Positions 34,303-42,710 of a DNA stretch of 42,710 nucleotides are shown piece by piece. Each line of letters begins with the position of its first letter. Positions within the stretch are counted from its first letter, which is position 1. The DNA lies in NCBI GenBank assembly GCA_007118495.1, contig SKRM01000015.1, forward strand, positions 1-42,710. The letters are read 5' to 3'. The notes under the pieces are model-generated. The model was not told where the DNA came from. It saw only the letters and a program-made list of their open reading frames with translations, and ran no database searches. Both the position numbers and the translations under genes were made by a program. The DNA comes from Bacteroidales bacterium (GTDB taxonomy: Bacteria > Bacteroidota > Bacteroidia > Bacteroidales > UBA7960).

Positions 34303-35055
34303 ATGGCCGGTAAAGCATTTGAAAAAGAGTACAGTGTACATATTTACGAAACCGGGATCGATGGGATGCTCAGGATCGATTCATTGATGCATTACTTTGA
34401 AGAACTTGCCTTGCTTCAGAGTGAGGCCGAAGGAGTGGGCCTTGAATACTACCGCAAACATGGGGTAATCTGGATGCTTCATGGTTTTGATATTCGGCTG
34501 AACCAACCACCGGCATTCAATGAGCGCATATTGGTACAGACACTTCCGAGCTCTGTCTACAGGTTTATGGGCTTTAGGAACTATCGTGTTCTTGACTCTG
34601 AAGGCTGCGAGTTGGTGACAGCCCAATCGTCATGGATCTTTCTGGATACCCATAGAAAAAGACCTCTACGTGTAGATGAAAACATGAAAAAAGCTTATGG
34701 ACATGATGGCTCACCTGAGGAGAGGCTTCAAATTGATGCAATAGCTATCCCATACAGATCTGATTACTTAACCAGATTCCGTGTGTTGACTTCAGATATA
34801 GATATTAACCAACACGTAAACAATGTGGTTTATGTGAATTGGGCCATTGAATCGCTGCCAGCCTCTTTTCAGGAATCACACCGGATAGTCCGCCTTCAGG
34901 TGCAATGGCAAAAGGAAACCTTTGCAGGAAGTACAATTGAAGTCTCAACCCAAATTGATACTGAGTCAGACCATACACTTTGTCTGCATACCATTACTGG
35001 TATCGATCAACAGGTAAAGTGCAGGCTGGCCACGCACTGGCACCCAAGGGTGTGA
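34303..35055 (+). CDS. Acyl-ACP thioesterase
   Basis: Releases free fatty acid from acyl carrier protein; bacterial members are related to plant FatA/FatB. It is two hot-dog domains in 250 residues. The first is about residues 1-125 (EYSVHIYETGIDGMLRIDSL). The second, about 148-245, carries DIDINQHVNN, in which Asp167, Asn169 and His171 match the plant-family catalytic triad region. WIFLDTHRKRPLRV is the inter-domain segment typical of the family. It has its own -7 box and converges on an oxidoreductase gene 8 bases after its stop. The chain-length preference cannot be read from the sequence. Confidence 0.93.
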   Translation: MAGKAFEKEYSVHIYETGIDGMLRIDSLMHYFEELALLQSEAEGVGLEYYRKHGVIWMLHGFDIRLNQPPAFNERILVQTLPSSVYRFMGFRNYRVLDSEGCELVTAQSSWIFLDTHRKRPLRVDENMKKAYGHDGSPEERLQIDAIAIPYRSDYLTRFRVLTSDIDINQHVNNVVYVNWAIESLPASFQESHRIVRLQVQWQKETFAGSTIEVSTQIDTESDHTLCLHTITGIDQQVKCRLATHWHPRV

Positions 35056-35063
35056 CATTCTTA

Positions 35064-36002
35064 TTAAAAAGTATTCACCAAGACCAGTTTGCCCCGTACC
35101 CTTTGAGATTCCAGTAGCTGATGTGCAGCGCCTCCCTCATCCATGGGGTAAGTTTTTTCTACCACAGCCTTTACCTGACCTTTCTCAATTAAATCGGCTA
35201 TTATGGCCAAGTCTCCACCTGATGGTTTGACGAGAATGTAGCTTGCTTTTTTGCTTCGCAAAAAGTTGGCTGGCATATGCCTGAAAAGGCCATTATTTGG
35301 AACGGTTGTGATGTACTGACCATTTTTATTCAAAATGCCCTTGCATTTTGGAAAAGAACTTTTCGCTACTGCATCAAATACAGTATCAAACCGCAAACCG
35401 GTTTTGGTAAAATCTTCGCGGGTATAGTCTATTACCCTATGGGCTCCCAGTTGCGCTGCAAATTCTACATTTTTACTGCTGGTAACAGCTGTTACCTCCA
35501 GGCCCATAGCACGGGCAATCTGAACTGCAAAACTGCCTACACCACCCGATGCCCCATTGATTAATACTTTTTTGCCCGCCTCAAGGCTATTTGTTTTTAA
35601 AAAAGCCTGGTAGGCTGTCAGTGCAGCCAGTGGGGTTGCAGCAGCCTCTTCATAGCTAATCATTTTTGGGATGCTGTATACATACTTTTCAGCAACCGCC
35701 ACAAACTCTGCATAACCACCTCCCGTAAACGGAAGCATGGCAAAAACCCTGTCTCCAGGTTTGTGTTTTGAGCCTGAATCAGCTTGTTCGATTGTTCCTG
35801 CCACGTCAAATCCCAATATGCGCGGAAACTTTCTTCCGGTTATCCATTTCATCGACCCGTTTCTGATTTTATAATCAACCGGATTAACCCCTGCTGCATG
35901 TACCCGTATCAAGACTCCTCTGCGTTTTGAAGAGGGCATGGCGTAATCTGATACCTGTAGTCTTTCCGGACCTCCAAATTGATTGATCACCAAAGCTTTC
36001 AT
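35064..36002 (-). CDS. Medium-chain NADPH:quinone-type oxidoreductase (zinc-free MDR family)
   Basis: Cytoplasmic NADPH-dependent reductase of quinones or enones; the exact substrate is open. The N-terminal GroES-like domain has HAAGVNPVDYKIRNG and FDVAGTIE; the Rossmann domain has NGASGGVGSFAVQIA near residue 148, the usual nucleotide-binding loop. The Cys and His ligands for structural or catalytic zinc are absent, placing it with quinone oxidoreductases. At 312 residues it is normal. It converges with the thioesterase gene and has a -7 box about 30 bases upstream. Confidence 0.92.
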   Translation of the reverse strand: MKALVINQFGGPERLQVSDYAMPSSKRRGVLIRVHAAGVNPVDYKIRNGSMKWITGRKFPRILGFDVAGTIEQADSGSKHKPGDRVFAMLPFTGGGYAEFVAVAEKYVYSIPKMISYEEAAATPLAALTAYQAFLKTNSLEAGKKVLINGASGGVGSFAVQIARAMGLEVTAVTSSKNVEFAAQLGAHRVIDYTREDFTKTGLRFDTVFDAVAKSSFPKCKGILNKNGQYITTVPNNGLFRHMPANFLRSKKASYILVKPSGGDLAIIADLIEKGQVKAVVEKTYPMDEGGAAHQLLESQRVRGKLVLVNTF

Positions 36003-36033
36003 TGTTTTACCTTTCTTTTATATATAATTACAA

Positions 36034-36041
36034 CAAATATA
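36034..36041 (-). promoter_or_regulatory. -7 box for the oxidoreductase gene
   Basis: Minus-strand TATATTTG matches TAnnTTTG, 31 bases before the ATG at 36002. No -33 TTG at the usual distance. Confidence 0.5.
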
Positions 36042-36155
36042 ACTTCCTAAAGTTTTTAAGAGGATGCTTTTTCTGTTATTTGAGTGATACTGGTGAACTT
36101 TTATCAGGTAATGGGATTTATTATATAACACACTGTATTCAAATTCAATATCCGA

Positions 36156-37496
36156 ATGCTTATTTCAAATGTAAAAAAGGGTGTATTGGCTGGTAAGCCT
36201 TTGGTTTGGTGGCAGCGTATGGTGTTTTATGCATTGGCTGTTTTGCTGCCATTTTCAATTGAGGTTAGCTTTGCTGCTGGTCATATGCTAATGTTGCCTT
36301 CTGAACTACTCGTTGGGATTGGCCTGGCCCTGCTAGTTTGGGATGTTCTGATTTTTCGGAAAGCCTGGAAAAGTTTTTTTAGCAAGGAATTGTTATGGGT
36401 GATTCCTTTGTTGTTGGCCTTTATGATTACAACTGCTTTTTCAGAAAACCTGGTAGTTTCTGTAAAATCTGCCTTGAAACAATCTGCGTACTTTCTTGTG
36501 TTTTATGTTTTAATGAGCAGGGTGTTGGCATCTTACCCCAAATTGTTTTACAGGCTTGTGGGTTTATACGCATTGGGTCTATTCATTGTATTTGTAATGG
36601 CAGTTTATCGTTTTGGAAATTATAATTGGAATATCCTTACGGTTAGGGGCTTATATGAGCCCTTTTACAATGATCACACCATATTTGGAGCCGCAGCTGC
36701 CCTGATTTCAGCATATTTTCTGGCTATGCGCGGCAGTCGCCACCGGGTGTTCGGTCTGGTATTTCTTGTTGCGGTTTTTTTCAGCACCAGCAGAGCGGCT
36801 ATTTTGAGTATGGGGGTGTTTGTATTTTTCGTTTTTGCTGCCCGGTCAAGATTCAGAATGTATTTGTTTTTGGCTGCCACATTTATTTTTTTGATCGCTT
36901 CAGGAGTGTATGTCGGGAGCATAAGAGAAAAAATATCATCATCCGGTAGAGATTCTGCAGAGTTCGGCTGGCAATCAACGGGCAGAAGTTTTACCCCGGC
37001 CAGCGCTTTATCAGATGTTTCTGCCATGGAGAGAACAAACCGTTGGGTTGCAGCCTGGCGCATGTTCAAAGAAAGACCAGTAACCGGTTTTGGACCAGGC
37101 ACTTATCAGTTTCAATATATTCCATATCAGGATCCGGCTTTTGTTAACCGGCTTACCGTACTTGATTCCGCTCATATTCCTGAGGGATCGGGTGGAACGG
37201 CGCACTCTGAATATCTTCTGATAGCGGCTGAAATGGGGGTGATTGGCTTAATTGCATTCTTGCTGATTACAGGACGATGGTTGTTATTATTTAAGCAGAC
37301 GTTGCCCAGCACAACCCCAGGCAAATACATCATACTTGCAGTAGCATCACTATCAACCTATATGTTTCATGGGCTTTTCAATAACTTTCTTACAACCGAT
37401 AAATTTGCCTTCTTGTTTTGGAGTTTTGGAGCGCTGATTATTGCCAGCAAACATTGGGGAAAAATGAACAATCAAGAAAAAAATCAAATAATATGA
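36156..37496 (+). CDS. O-antigen ligase/polymerase-family membrane protein
   Basis: Polytopic protein of 446 residues with about ten to twelve membrane helices, of the Wzy_C (O-antigen ligase) type that attaches or polymerises surface glycans. The central helices carry YNDHTIFGAAAALISAYFLA and FFSTSRAAILSMGVF, where the Arg after STS is typical. The large periplasmic loop at about residues 250-345 contains RTNRWVAAWRMFKERPVTGFGPGTYQF, shortened here as the family hallmark RPVTGFGPGTY, and TAHSEYLLIAAEMGVIGL, with the conserved His. Whether it is a ligase, a polymerase or a related glycosylation enzyme cannot be told. Its TGA overlaps the next ATG by four bases, so it is coupled to the methyltransferase gene. 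Confidence 0.88.
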   Translation: MLISNVKKGVLAGKPLVWWQRMVFYALAVLLPFSIEVSFAAGHMLMLPSELLVGIGLALLVWDVLIFRKAWKSFFSKELLWVIPLLLAFMITTAFSENLVVSVKSALKQSAYFLVFYVLMSRVLASYPKLFYRLVGLYALGLFIVFVMAVYRFGNYNWNILTVRGLYEPFYNDHTIFGAAAALISAYFLAMRGSRHRVFGLVFLVAVFFSTSRAAILSMGVFVFFVFAARSRFRMYLFLAATFIFLIASGVYVGSIREKISSSGRDSAEFGWQSTGRSFTPASALSDVSAMERTNRWVAAWRMFKERPVTGFGPGTYQFQYIPYQDPAFVNRLTVLDSAHIPEGSGGTAHSEYLLIAAEMGVIGLIAFLLITGRWLLLFKQTLPSTTPGKYIILAVASLSTYMFHGLFNNFLTTDKFAFLFWSFGALIIASKHWGKMNNQEKNQII

Positions 37497-38302
37497 CAGC
37501 GTTTTACGAAGAGGTTGAAAATTACTATGATAGTGATGCCCATGATTTTGACCGCCGATACTGGAACAATAAAACCTTACAGCTTATTCGTCAAGATTTT
37601 CGCGAACAGCTAAAACGCTTCCGGTTCACCCATATGCTTGAAATTGGCTATGGTACTGGTCTTGATATGATACATTTTGCAAAAACACATCCTGACGCTA
37701 ACATAGCCGGTATAGATATAGCTGCAAATATGCAGCAAATAACTGAAGCAAAAATTCGTCAGGAAGGTTTGGAAAATGTGGTGGCCCTTAAAGGCGGGGT
37801 GGAAGATTTGCCAAAATTGTTTCCAGGACACAAATTTGACATGATCTATGTTTATTTTGGTGCATTGAATACGGTTGAAGACTTGTCGCTTGCTGCAAAA
37901 GTATTGATCCGTATGACCAAACCAGGGGGGATCATGATTTTGTCATTTGTCAACAAATACTATGTGGCCGGTATGCTTATTGAGCTTCTTAAGCTTAGAC
38001 CAAAAGCTGCGTTTTCACGCCTGAGGAAAGTATGGGGCGGATACTCCCCGACAGTTTATCTGCCAAGTCGATGCTACAGCCCAAAAGAGATCAGGCATGC
38101 ATTCGGTTCATGTAATATCCTGTTAAAAAAAGGGTATTGCATATTCCATCCTGCATGGTATTACCATGGGCTGAATAGCTTGTTGCGGCGCTTTAGCCGG
38201 TTGTTATGGAAGATTGATATGTTCATAAACAAAACACCCATGTGGTCACTGGGTGAATACACCCTCTTTGCTTTTCAACGACCTGACGACATCAGCCAAT
38301 AA
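37493..38302 (+). CDS. Class I SAM-dependent methyltransferase
   Basis: Methyltransferase of 269 residues. MLEIGYGTGLDMIHFA near residue 49 is the SAM-binding motif I, with GIDIAANM ending the second strand and MTKPGGIMILSF a later core strand. The N-terminus FYEEVENYYDSDAHDFDRRY resembles ubiquinone/menaquinone-like and sugar-linked methyltransferases. I use the ATG at 37493, giving a four-base ATGA overlap with the ligase stop, instead of the 25 extra codons from 37418 that lie within the ligase gene. The substrate is unknown; the context suggests a surface glycan. Its 3' end overlaps the convergent epimerase-like gene by 57 bases. Confidence 0.9.
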   Translation: MTAFYEEVENYYDSDAHDFDRRYWNNKTLQLIRQDFREQLKRFRFTHMLEIGYGTGLDMIHFAKTHPDANIAGIDIAANMQQITEAKIRQEGLENVVALKGGVEDLPKLFPGHKFDMIYVYFGALNTVEDLSLAAKVLIRMTKPGGIMILSFVNKYYVAGMLIELLKLRPKAAFSRLRKVWGGYSPTVYLPSRCYSPKEIRHAFGSCNILLKKGYCIFHPAWYYHGLNSLLRRFSRLLWKIDMFINKTPMWSLGEYTLFAFQRPDDISQ

Positions 38303-39184
38303 ATCACTGATCTTCAAGTGTTTTATATTGGTTTTTTGATGAAGGTCCGGATAAAGGGTGCTCAGTGGAATGGAGGTAGTGAGGGCAGTAGCGGTAGTCT
38401 GCCCGTACATATTGACGATTTCAGGATATGGGATCAATTTGATTTTTTTCCCGGTTTGTAAGGCCAGCGCCTCACTGAACTCTTCTTGTGTAATGGGGTG
38501 ACCCGAGAAAATATTCAGGTCGTGTCCAGGTTGTCCATACATGCCAAGTGTATTAATCATAGCTGCTCCATCGTCCAAATGAATTACCGACATGAGCTGC
38601 TGCCCTGTACCATAACATGGAACCCTTCCAGTGTTTTGGATAACGTCCCAGAAATACGTCTTAAACCAAGAGCCAGGGCCTGTAATCCAGCCTGGTCTGG
38701 CAAATCTCACATCCAGCACACCCTTTTCTCTGGCCTTTTTCCATGGAATCTCATTTGCAAAATAAGACTGTGCATAACTTGCGGGTTGCAGCTTACTTTT
38801 TTCGCTCGCAGCCCGGCCTTCTGATATCTGGCCATATACCAGTGATCCGGAAACATATATAACTACAGGTGGGGAGGGTAAGGAAGAAAAAATGCTTACC
38901 AGGCGGCTGTTGGCTATATGCCCTAAGTTAGAAGCAACGGTTCGGGTTAAGAAAGTGCTACCGGCTGGTCGGGCAAGATGAAAGACTAAATCTGGAGGGT
39001 ATCTTTCAAACCAGACACGATCAATTGATAAAATATTTCCGGTGAATGTATTGAATGATTCAAATTCTCTGAAAGATTTGCGCTTGTGAAGCAACAACTG
39101 GATTAGGTTCTTTGGGTCGGCTGCAAGCTGCCCGATGATAGCTCTCCCGATAAATCCTGTCCCGCCAAGGATCCAAATATTCAT
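38246..39184 (-). CDS. Extended SDR (NAD-dependent epimerase/dehydratase) with atypical active site
   Basis: Rossmann-fold nucleotide-sugar-type enzyme of 312 residues. The start at 39184 gives MNIWILGGTGFIGRAI, a classic NAD-binding loop; the 10 upstream codons overlap the previous gene. VFHLARPAGST and VIYVSGSLVYG match the family. The catalytic region, where YxxxK is expected, reads PASYAQSYFANE: the Tyr is present but the Lys four residues on is a Tyr. That loss should weaken or change ordinary epimerase chemistry, so the protein may be a reductase of another type or non-catalytic. RPGWITGPG and GTGQQLMSVIHLDDGA fit the sugar-binding half. It follows the nucleotidyltransferase gene with an 11-base gap. 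Confidence 0.85.
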   Translation of the reverse strand: MNIWILGGTGFIGRAIIGQLAADPKNLIQLLLHKRKSFREFESFNTFTGNILSIDRVWFERYPPDLVFHLARPAGSTFLTRTVASNLGHIANSRLVSIFSSLPSPPVVIYVSGSLVYGQISEGRAASEKSKLQPASYAQSYFANEIPWKKAREKGVLDVRFARPGWITGPGSWFKTYFWDVIQNTGRVPCYGTGQQLMSVIHLDDGAAMINTLGMYGQPGHDLNIFSGHPITQEEFSEALALQTGKKIKLIPYPEIVNMYGQTTATALTTSIPLSTLYPDLHQKTNIKHLKISDLLADVVRSLKSKEGVFTQ

Positions 39185-39195
39185 TGGAGAATTTT

Positions 39196-40149
39196 CTATG
39201 ATTGTTTTGCACATATCTTTTCTTCGGAGAATAAAGGTGTTTCAAAATGCTTTCTCAGTATTTGCTTTTTTCTCCTGAACTGTTTCAATATCTGAAACTG
39301 TCTTCTGTTAGGGAGGAATCTCAGTTCATGGGGTTTTATACTGAAAGCCTGGTCAAACGAATCTTTGTCCATGTGAGAGAATTTTCTCCGGATATATTTT
39401 TGCGAAATCCCTTGCAGGTAACGATCAAGCTTATCGAACATAGATCCTTTCATAAAATACTCAGAAATTCTTTTGACCAACGGGTAATTGTTACGCAGAG
39501 GGCCAGTAAATCCCGGCATATAAAACGGATAGAAGCACCTGACCCATTGGTTCTCACTGATCATTAATTCATATACTCCCATATCGTACATGGGAACAAG
39601 AAAAGCAAGTTCAGTGGCTGTGAAGCGATTTTGCTCCCTGATGTAAAGTGATTTTTCGTCAACAAAATAATTGATGCAGAAATTTCTGTGCGAGTTGAGT
39701 AAAAAGATTTTTTTAAAAAGTGTCAGCAAACTTCTGACAATCCATAATCTACCGGGTGAGGTAATGATAAAATAATCGATATCATCATTGTCAGTCATGA
39801 AACCTTTTGCAATGGATCCTGATAAAAACACGCCTCTGACAAAAGGGAAATAAGAGATAATCATAGAATAAAACCTGGCTTGCCTGAATCTCAGGTTTGC
39901 TTTTAAATTCCCATCAATACGGCGCTTAACAATAGAGGGGCAGGATCCCAAATACACATACTCTTTGTGTTGGCCTCCCAGTCTGTATTTTGCAAGTTTT
40001 TTTACTGTTATATCAATTGATGTTCGCTCAGATGAGCGAACATCTGTGTATAACAGCAATTCATCGAGGGTAAGGGGGTAAGAGAATACATCAAAGTACG
40101 CCAGGGTGTCCAGGATTTTTTCTGCTATATGTTTTTCGGATCTTGCCAT
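39196..40149 (-). CDS. Nucleotidyltransferase-fold protein (uncharacterised)
   Basis: A protein of 317 residues from the ATG at 40149; a longer frame from 40176 is possible. Residues about 10-90 look like a winged-helix or helical region (AEKILDTLAYFDVFSYPLTL). At about 100-125 is the pol-beta-type nucleotidyltransferase signature FLSGSIAKGFMTDNDDIDYF, with the GS motif and the D-x-D pair of the metal site. The C-terminal half is rich in aromatic and basic residues and ends in a Lys/Arg-rich helix. I have seen similar proteins next to Bacteroidota surface-glycan genes, but the activity is unknown. The epimerase-like gene follows by 11 bases, likely in one operon. Confidence 0.75.
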   Translation of the reverse strand: MARSEKHIAEKILDTLAYFDVFSYPLTLDELLLYTDVRSSERTSIDITVKKLAKYRLGGQHKEYVYLGSCPSIVKRRIDGNLKANLRFRQARFYSMIISYFPFVRGVFLSGSIAKGFMTDNDDIDYFIITSPGRLWIVRSLLTLFKKIFLLNSHRNFCINYFVDEKSLYIREQNRFTATELAFLVPMYDMGVYELMISENQWVRCFYPFYMPGFTGPLRNNYPLVKRISEYFMKGSMFDKLDRYLQGISQKYIRRKFSHMDKDSFDQAFSIKPHELRFLPNRRQFQILKQFRRKKQILRKHFETPLFSEEKICAKQS

Positions 40150-40265
40150 GAGCTTGGATAAGTGATATTTTAACAATAAAGCATCATGATTTGTTTTTCA
40201 TTTCTTCTTGATAATGAAGCAAAAAAATGCTAAATTCATGGGTAGGTGATCGTGCAGGTAATGTG

Positions 40266-42710
40266 ATGGTAAAACTTCATTGGTATTGTTTAAGGATTCT
40301 GTTGCAGATATCTTTCCTGATAATGGTTGGAACGGGTGTTATTTGCGCTCAGCCCCATACCCAGCAAGAAAGACTGATGCGCATTGCCGCATTAAGTGAA
40401 TATCAATTTGAAGCAGAAAAGTTGTTGGCTCTTGAAAAGGCCAGGCAACTGGCAATCCCTTCGTTCCGATTACTGGCCGACGGTCGGGCAATGGAATTAA
40501 TGCGCTTTCAAGATGGTATCCCGGTTTACTACATTACACATAATGCAGGAGGGGCAAGTCTTATCCGTGCAGATAAACTATATCCTGGTGGCGACTCCGG
40601 CTTAAACCTGACTGGTGCAGATGTTTTACTTGGTATGTGGGATTCGGGCAAGGTACGTGATACACATCAGGAATTTGGAGGAAGGGTGATCCAGGTAGAT
40701 GGTGCATCAAGTCTGAGCAATCATGCTTCACATGTCGCAGGAACCCTCATAGCCGGTGGCGCTGTCGCCCAGGCAAGGGGTATGGCATATGAAGCCAGTT
40801 TGCATGCATACGATTGGAATAATGATGATGCCGAGATGGCTGCGGCTGCAGCTGATGGACTTAGAGTTTCGCAGCACTCTTATGGATTTATCACAGGCTG
40901 GCATTTTGATGATGGTGACTGGTATTGGTATGGAAACATCAACATCAGTGAGACTGAGGACTATTTTTTTGGGTTTTATGATTCGTCAGCAGAGGCTTGG
41001 GATGAAATTGCATATAACGCTCCCTATTATCTGATCGTTAAATCGGCAGGTAATCACAGAGGCGGTGGTCCGTCGGCCGGAACCCTTCATTACTACTGGG
41101 ATGGAGTAGGATGGGCTACCAGCACTGCAACCAGAGATCTGAACGGAGGACCCGATGGTTATGATTCCATGTCAAGGACTGCAACAGGAAAAAATCTGCT
41201 TACGGTAGGTGCGGTGAATGCCAGTGGAAATATGACCAGTTTCAGCAGTTGGGGTCCTACAGATGATGGCAGAATCAAACCAGATATAGTGGCAAAGGGC
41301 GTATCGGTATATTCTTCAATGGCTACTGGCGATGATCAATATGGTTATTCCAGCGGCACTTCCATGTCGGGCCCCATGATCAGCGGGGCATCAGCATTGC
41401 TTTTGGAACACCAGCAAAACCTGCATCCGGATACAGTACTTTTGGCTTCTACCCTGAAGGCGTTAATCATTCATACTGCAAATGATGAATTGGGTGGGGC
41501 TCCAGGTCCAGACTACCGCTTTGGCTGGGGTTTGATGGATACAGAAAAAGTGGCCGGTGTAATGCGTCTGAATAAACTTGCAGACGGACTGCATATTATT
41601 GAAGGAAACTTGCAGGATGCAACACAAAATACAATTGAACTGACAGCAAGGGGTGGTGAGCCTCTCAGGGCAACACTCGTATGGACGGATCCTCCGGGAA
41701 ATCCACCTGTGGCATCGTTAAATCCTCCAGACCTGATGCTGGTTAATGACCTGGATATGCGGATTAACCACTCAGGAGGCGCAACCTGGTATCCATACGT
41801 GCTTGACCCGGCCAACCCCTCGCTGGCTGCAAGTTCTGGAGATAACTTCAGGGATAATGTCGAAGTGATTCATATCGAAGAACCACTGGCGGGCGAAATC
41901 TATGAACTCATTATATCACATAAAGCTTCTCTTGAGGGAGGAAGCCAATCTTACTCACTGGTGGTTACCGGAAATATGGCTGAGGATGAAGGTCCCGTGG
42001 CGACAATTCCAACGGTAACCACTTCGGCCGTATCAGACATTGGTATCACAGAGGCGAAGGGAGGGGGGAATGTGGAATCGGATGGAGGCGCAGAGGTTAC
42101 TCAGCGGGGTTTGGTGTGGTCAGCTGGGGTGACTCCTTACTATGAAAATCATGAAGGGATTGAAATACAGGGTTCGGGTGCCGGGCATTTTACGATCACG
42201 ATGTCATCTCTGACATCGTCAACCACCTACCATGTACGCGCATTTGCAATAAACCAGGAGGGGACAGCCTATGGTCAGGAAGAGATATTTACAACCCTGG
42301 CTCAGACATATACGTTGAATCTTCAGGCTGAACCTTCCGGAGCCGGAGATCTATCCGGAGACGGCACATATGTCGCCGGCGACACCATTTCGATTGAAGC
42401 AAACCCAAAAACCGGATATATTTTCAGAGATTGGACAGGTGGTGCAGAATTTCTTTTTGAACCTGAAATGGCAACAAACGCCATTGTGATGCCTGACGAT
42501 GACCTGACCATTCTGGCTCGCTTTGATGCTGTTCAATACCTGATTACGGCTACATCTGATGGTAGTGGTCATATTGAACCTGAAGGAGAAATTGCAATAC
42601 CTGAAGGCGGGACGCAGACTTTTGTGATGACAGCTGAAACTGGACATTACCTGCATGATGTTGAAGTTGATGGTGTGGGTGTTGGAGAAGTGGCAAGTTA
42701 TGTATTTGAA
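40266..42710 (+). CDS. Secreted S8 (subtilisin-family) serine protease, 3' partial
   Basis: The frame is open from the ATG at 40266 to the right edge (815 codons, no stop). Residues 1-28 are a signal peptide ending ICA. The catalytic residues are readable: Asp126 in GMWDSGK, His153 in SNHASHVAGT (a variant of HGTHVAGT), Asn263 in SAGN, and Ser366 in SSGTSMSGP. After the protease domain comes a beta-sandwich (about 435-580) of the type seen in other Bacteroidota S8 enzymes, a fibronectin-like module (about 585-680, ending YHVRAFAINQEG), and at least one InlB-B-like repeat (about 683-757, SIEANPKTGYIFRDWTGG) with a second starting at the edge. This layout suggests a surface or type IX-secreted enzyme, but the sorting domain is beyond the window. 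The small frames inside are shadows. Confidence 0.93.
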   Translation, partial: MVKLHWYCLRILLQISFLIMVGTGVICAQPHTQQERLMRIAALSEYQFEAEKLLALEKARQLAIPSFRLLADGRAMELMRFQDGIPVYYITHNAGGASLIRADKLYPGGDSGLNLTGADVLLGMWDSGKVRDTHQEFGGRVIQVDGASSLSNHASHVAGTLIAGGAVAQARGMAYEASLHAYDWNNDDAEMAAAAADGLRVSQHSYGFITGWHFDDGDWYWYGNINISETEDYFFGFYDSSAEAWDEIAYNAPYYLIVKSAGNHRGGGPSAGTLHYYWDGVGWATSTATRDLNGGPDGYDSMSRTATGKNLLTVGAVNASGNMTSFSSWGPTDDGRIKPDIVAKGVSVYSSMATGDDQYGYSSGTSMSGPMISGASALLLEHQQNLHPDTVLLASTLKALIIHTANDELGGAPGPDYRFGWGLMDTEKVAGVMRLNKLADGLHIIEGNLQDATQNTIELTARGGEPLRATLVWTDPPGNPPVASLNPPDLMLVNDLDMRINHSGGATWYPYVLDPANPSLAASSGDNFRDNVEVIHIEEPLAGEIYELIISHKASLEGGSQSYSLVVTGNMAEDEGPVATIPTVTTSAVSDIGITEAKGGGNVESDGGAEVTQRGLVWSAGVTPYYENHEGIEIQGSGAGHFTITMSSLTSSTTYHVRAFAINQEGTAYGQEEIFTTLAQTYTLNLQAEPSGAGDLSGDGTYVAGDTISIEANPKTGYIFRDWTGGAEFLFEPEMATNAIVMPDDDLTILARFDAVQYLITATSDGSGHIEPEGEIAIPEGGTQTFVMTAETGHYLHDVEVDGVGVGEVASYVFE

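Noticed and set aside
36002-36196. A 64-codon frame before the ligase gene
   Set aside because: It overlaps the oxidoreductase start on the other strand and the ligase start, is A/T-rich and has no family-like sequence.
37418-37492. N-terminal extension of the methyltransferase
   Set aside because: It lies wholly inside the ligase coding sequence, while the ATG at 37493 gives a standard four-base overlap.

Overview
The window looks like chromosomal DNA of a member of the Bacteroidota, probably an environmental or anaerobic Bacteroidales-like lineage. It starts in a SusC/SusD pair and carries CarboxypepD_reg-type TonB receptors and many signal-peptide lipoproteins. Shine-Dalgarno-like sequences are not prominent, and at least twelve intergenic regions carry the Bacteroidota -7 promoter box TAnnTTTG, several with a TTG 19-21 bases upstream. 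No phage, insertion sequence, integrase or CRISPR array is visible. There is no gene-free stretch longer than 300 bases; the longest (34033-34302) holds a tandem repeat array and a promoter.

Layout. 1-4409: SusC/RagA receptor (cut by the left edge) and its SusD lipoprotein, closed by a strong terminator. 4493-6390 (minus): glucose-1-phosphate thymidylyltransferase followed by a polyprenyl synthetase. 6515-9391: uvrA. 9368-11445 (minus): arginine deiminase followed by a lipoprotein made of five ~45-residue repeats, predicted to be a five-bladed propeller. 11558-17373: a plus-strand run of purD, a membrane protein, purQ, rnhB and tex, ended by a hairpin that overlaps the tex stop codon. 17490-21536 (minus): era, der and hslR as one likely operon, then an M20 dipeptidase with its own promoter. 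21670-21741: initiator tRNA-Met, divergent from era.

21887-25733: a small lipoprotein of unknown role, then a compact locus of a periplasmic heavy-metal-associated (HMA) protein, a Cys/His-rich membrane-anchored protein and a TonB receptor with His- and Cys-rich segments; together they suggest uptake or sensing of a thiophilic metal such as copper. 25783-26184: a broken gene that looks like the head of a radical SAM DNA-repair-associated protein joined in frame to the tail of its usual DUF4130 partner, apparently by one deletion. 26245-29852: uvrC and a ClC-type chloride transporter with CBS domains. 29914-34032: S9 peptidase, M14 carboxypeptidase lipoprotein and pterin carbinolamine dehydratase, flanked by two arrays of the same 8-base core in opposite orientation. 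34303-36002: acyl-ACP thioesterase and a medium-chain oxidoreductase, convergent. 36156-40149: a surface-polysaccharide-like group (O-antigen ligase, methyltransferase, SDR-fold epimerase relative, nucleotidyltransferase-fold protein). 40266 to the right edge: a large secreted subtilisin-family protease, cut by the window.

Most genes are housekeeping. The least ordinary parts are the radical SAM/DUF4130 fusion relic, the HMA/Cys-rich/TonB locus, the five-repeat lipoprotein and the paired inverted repeat arrays. All functional calls come from reading motifs; no database search was run.
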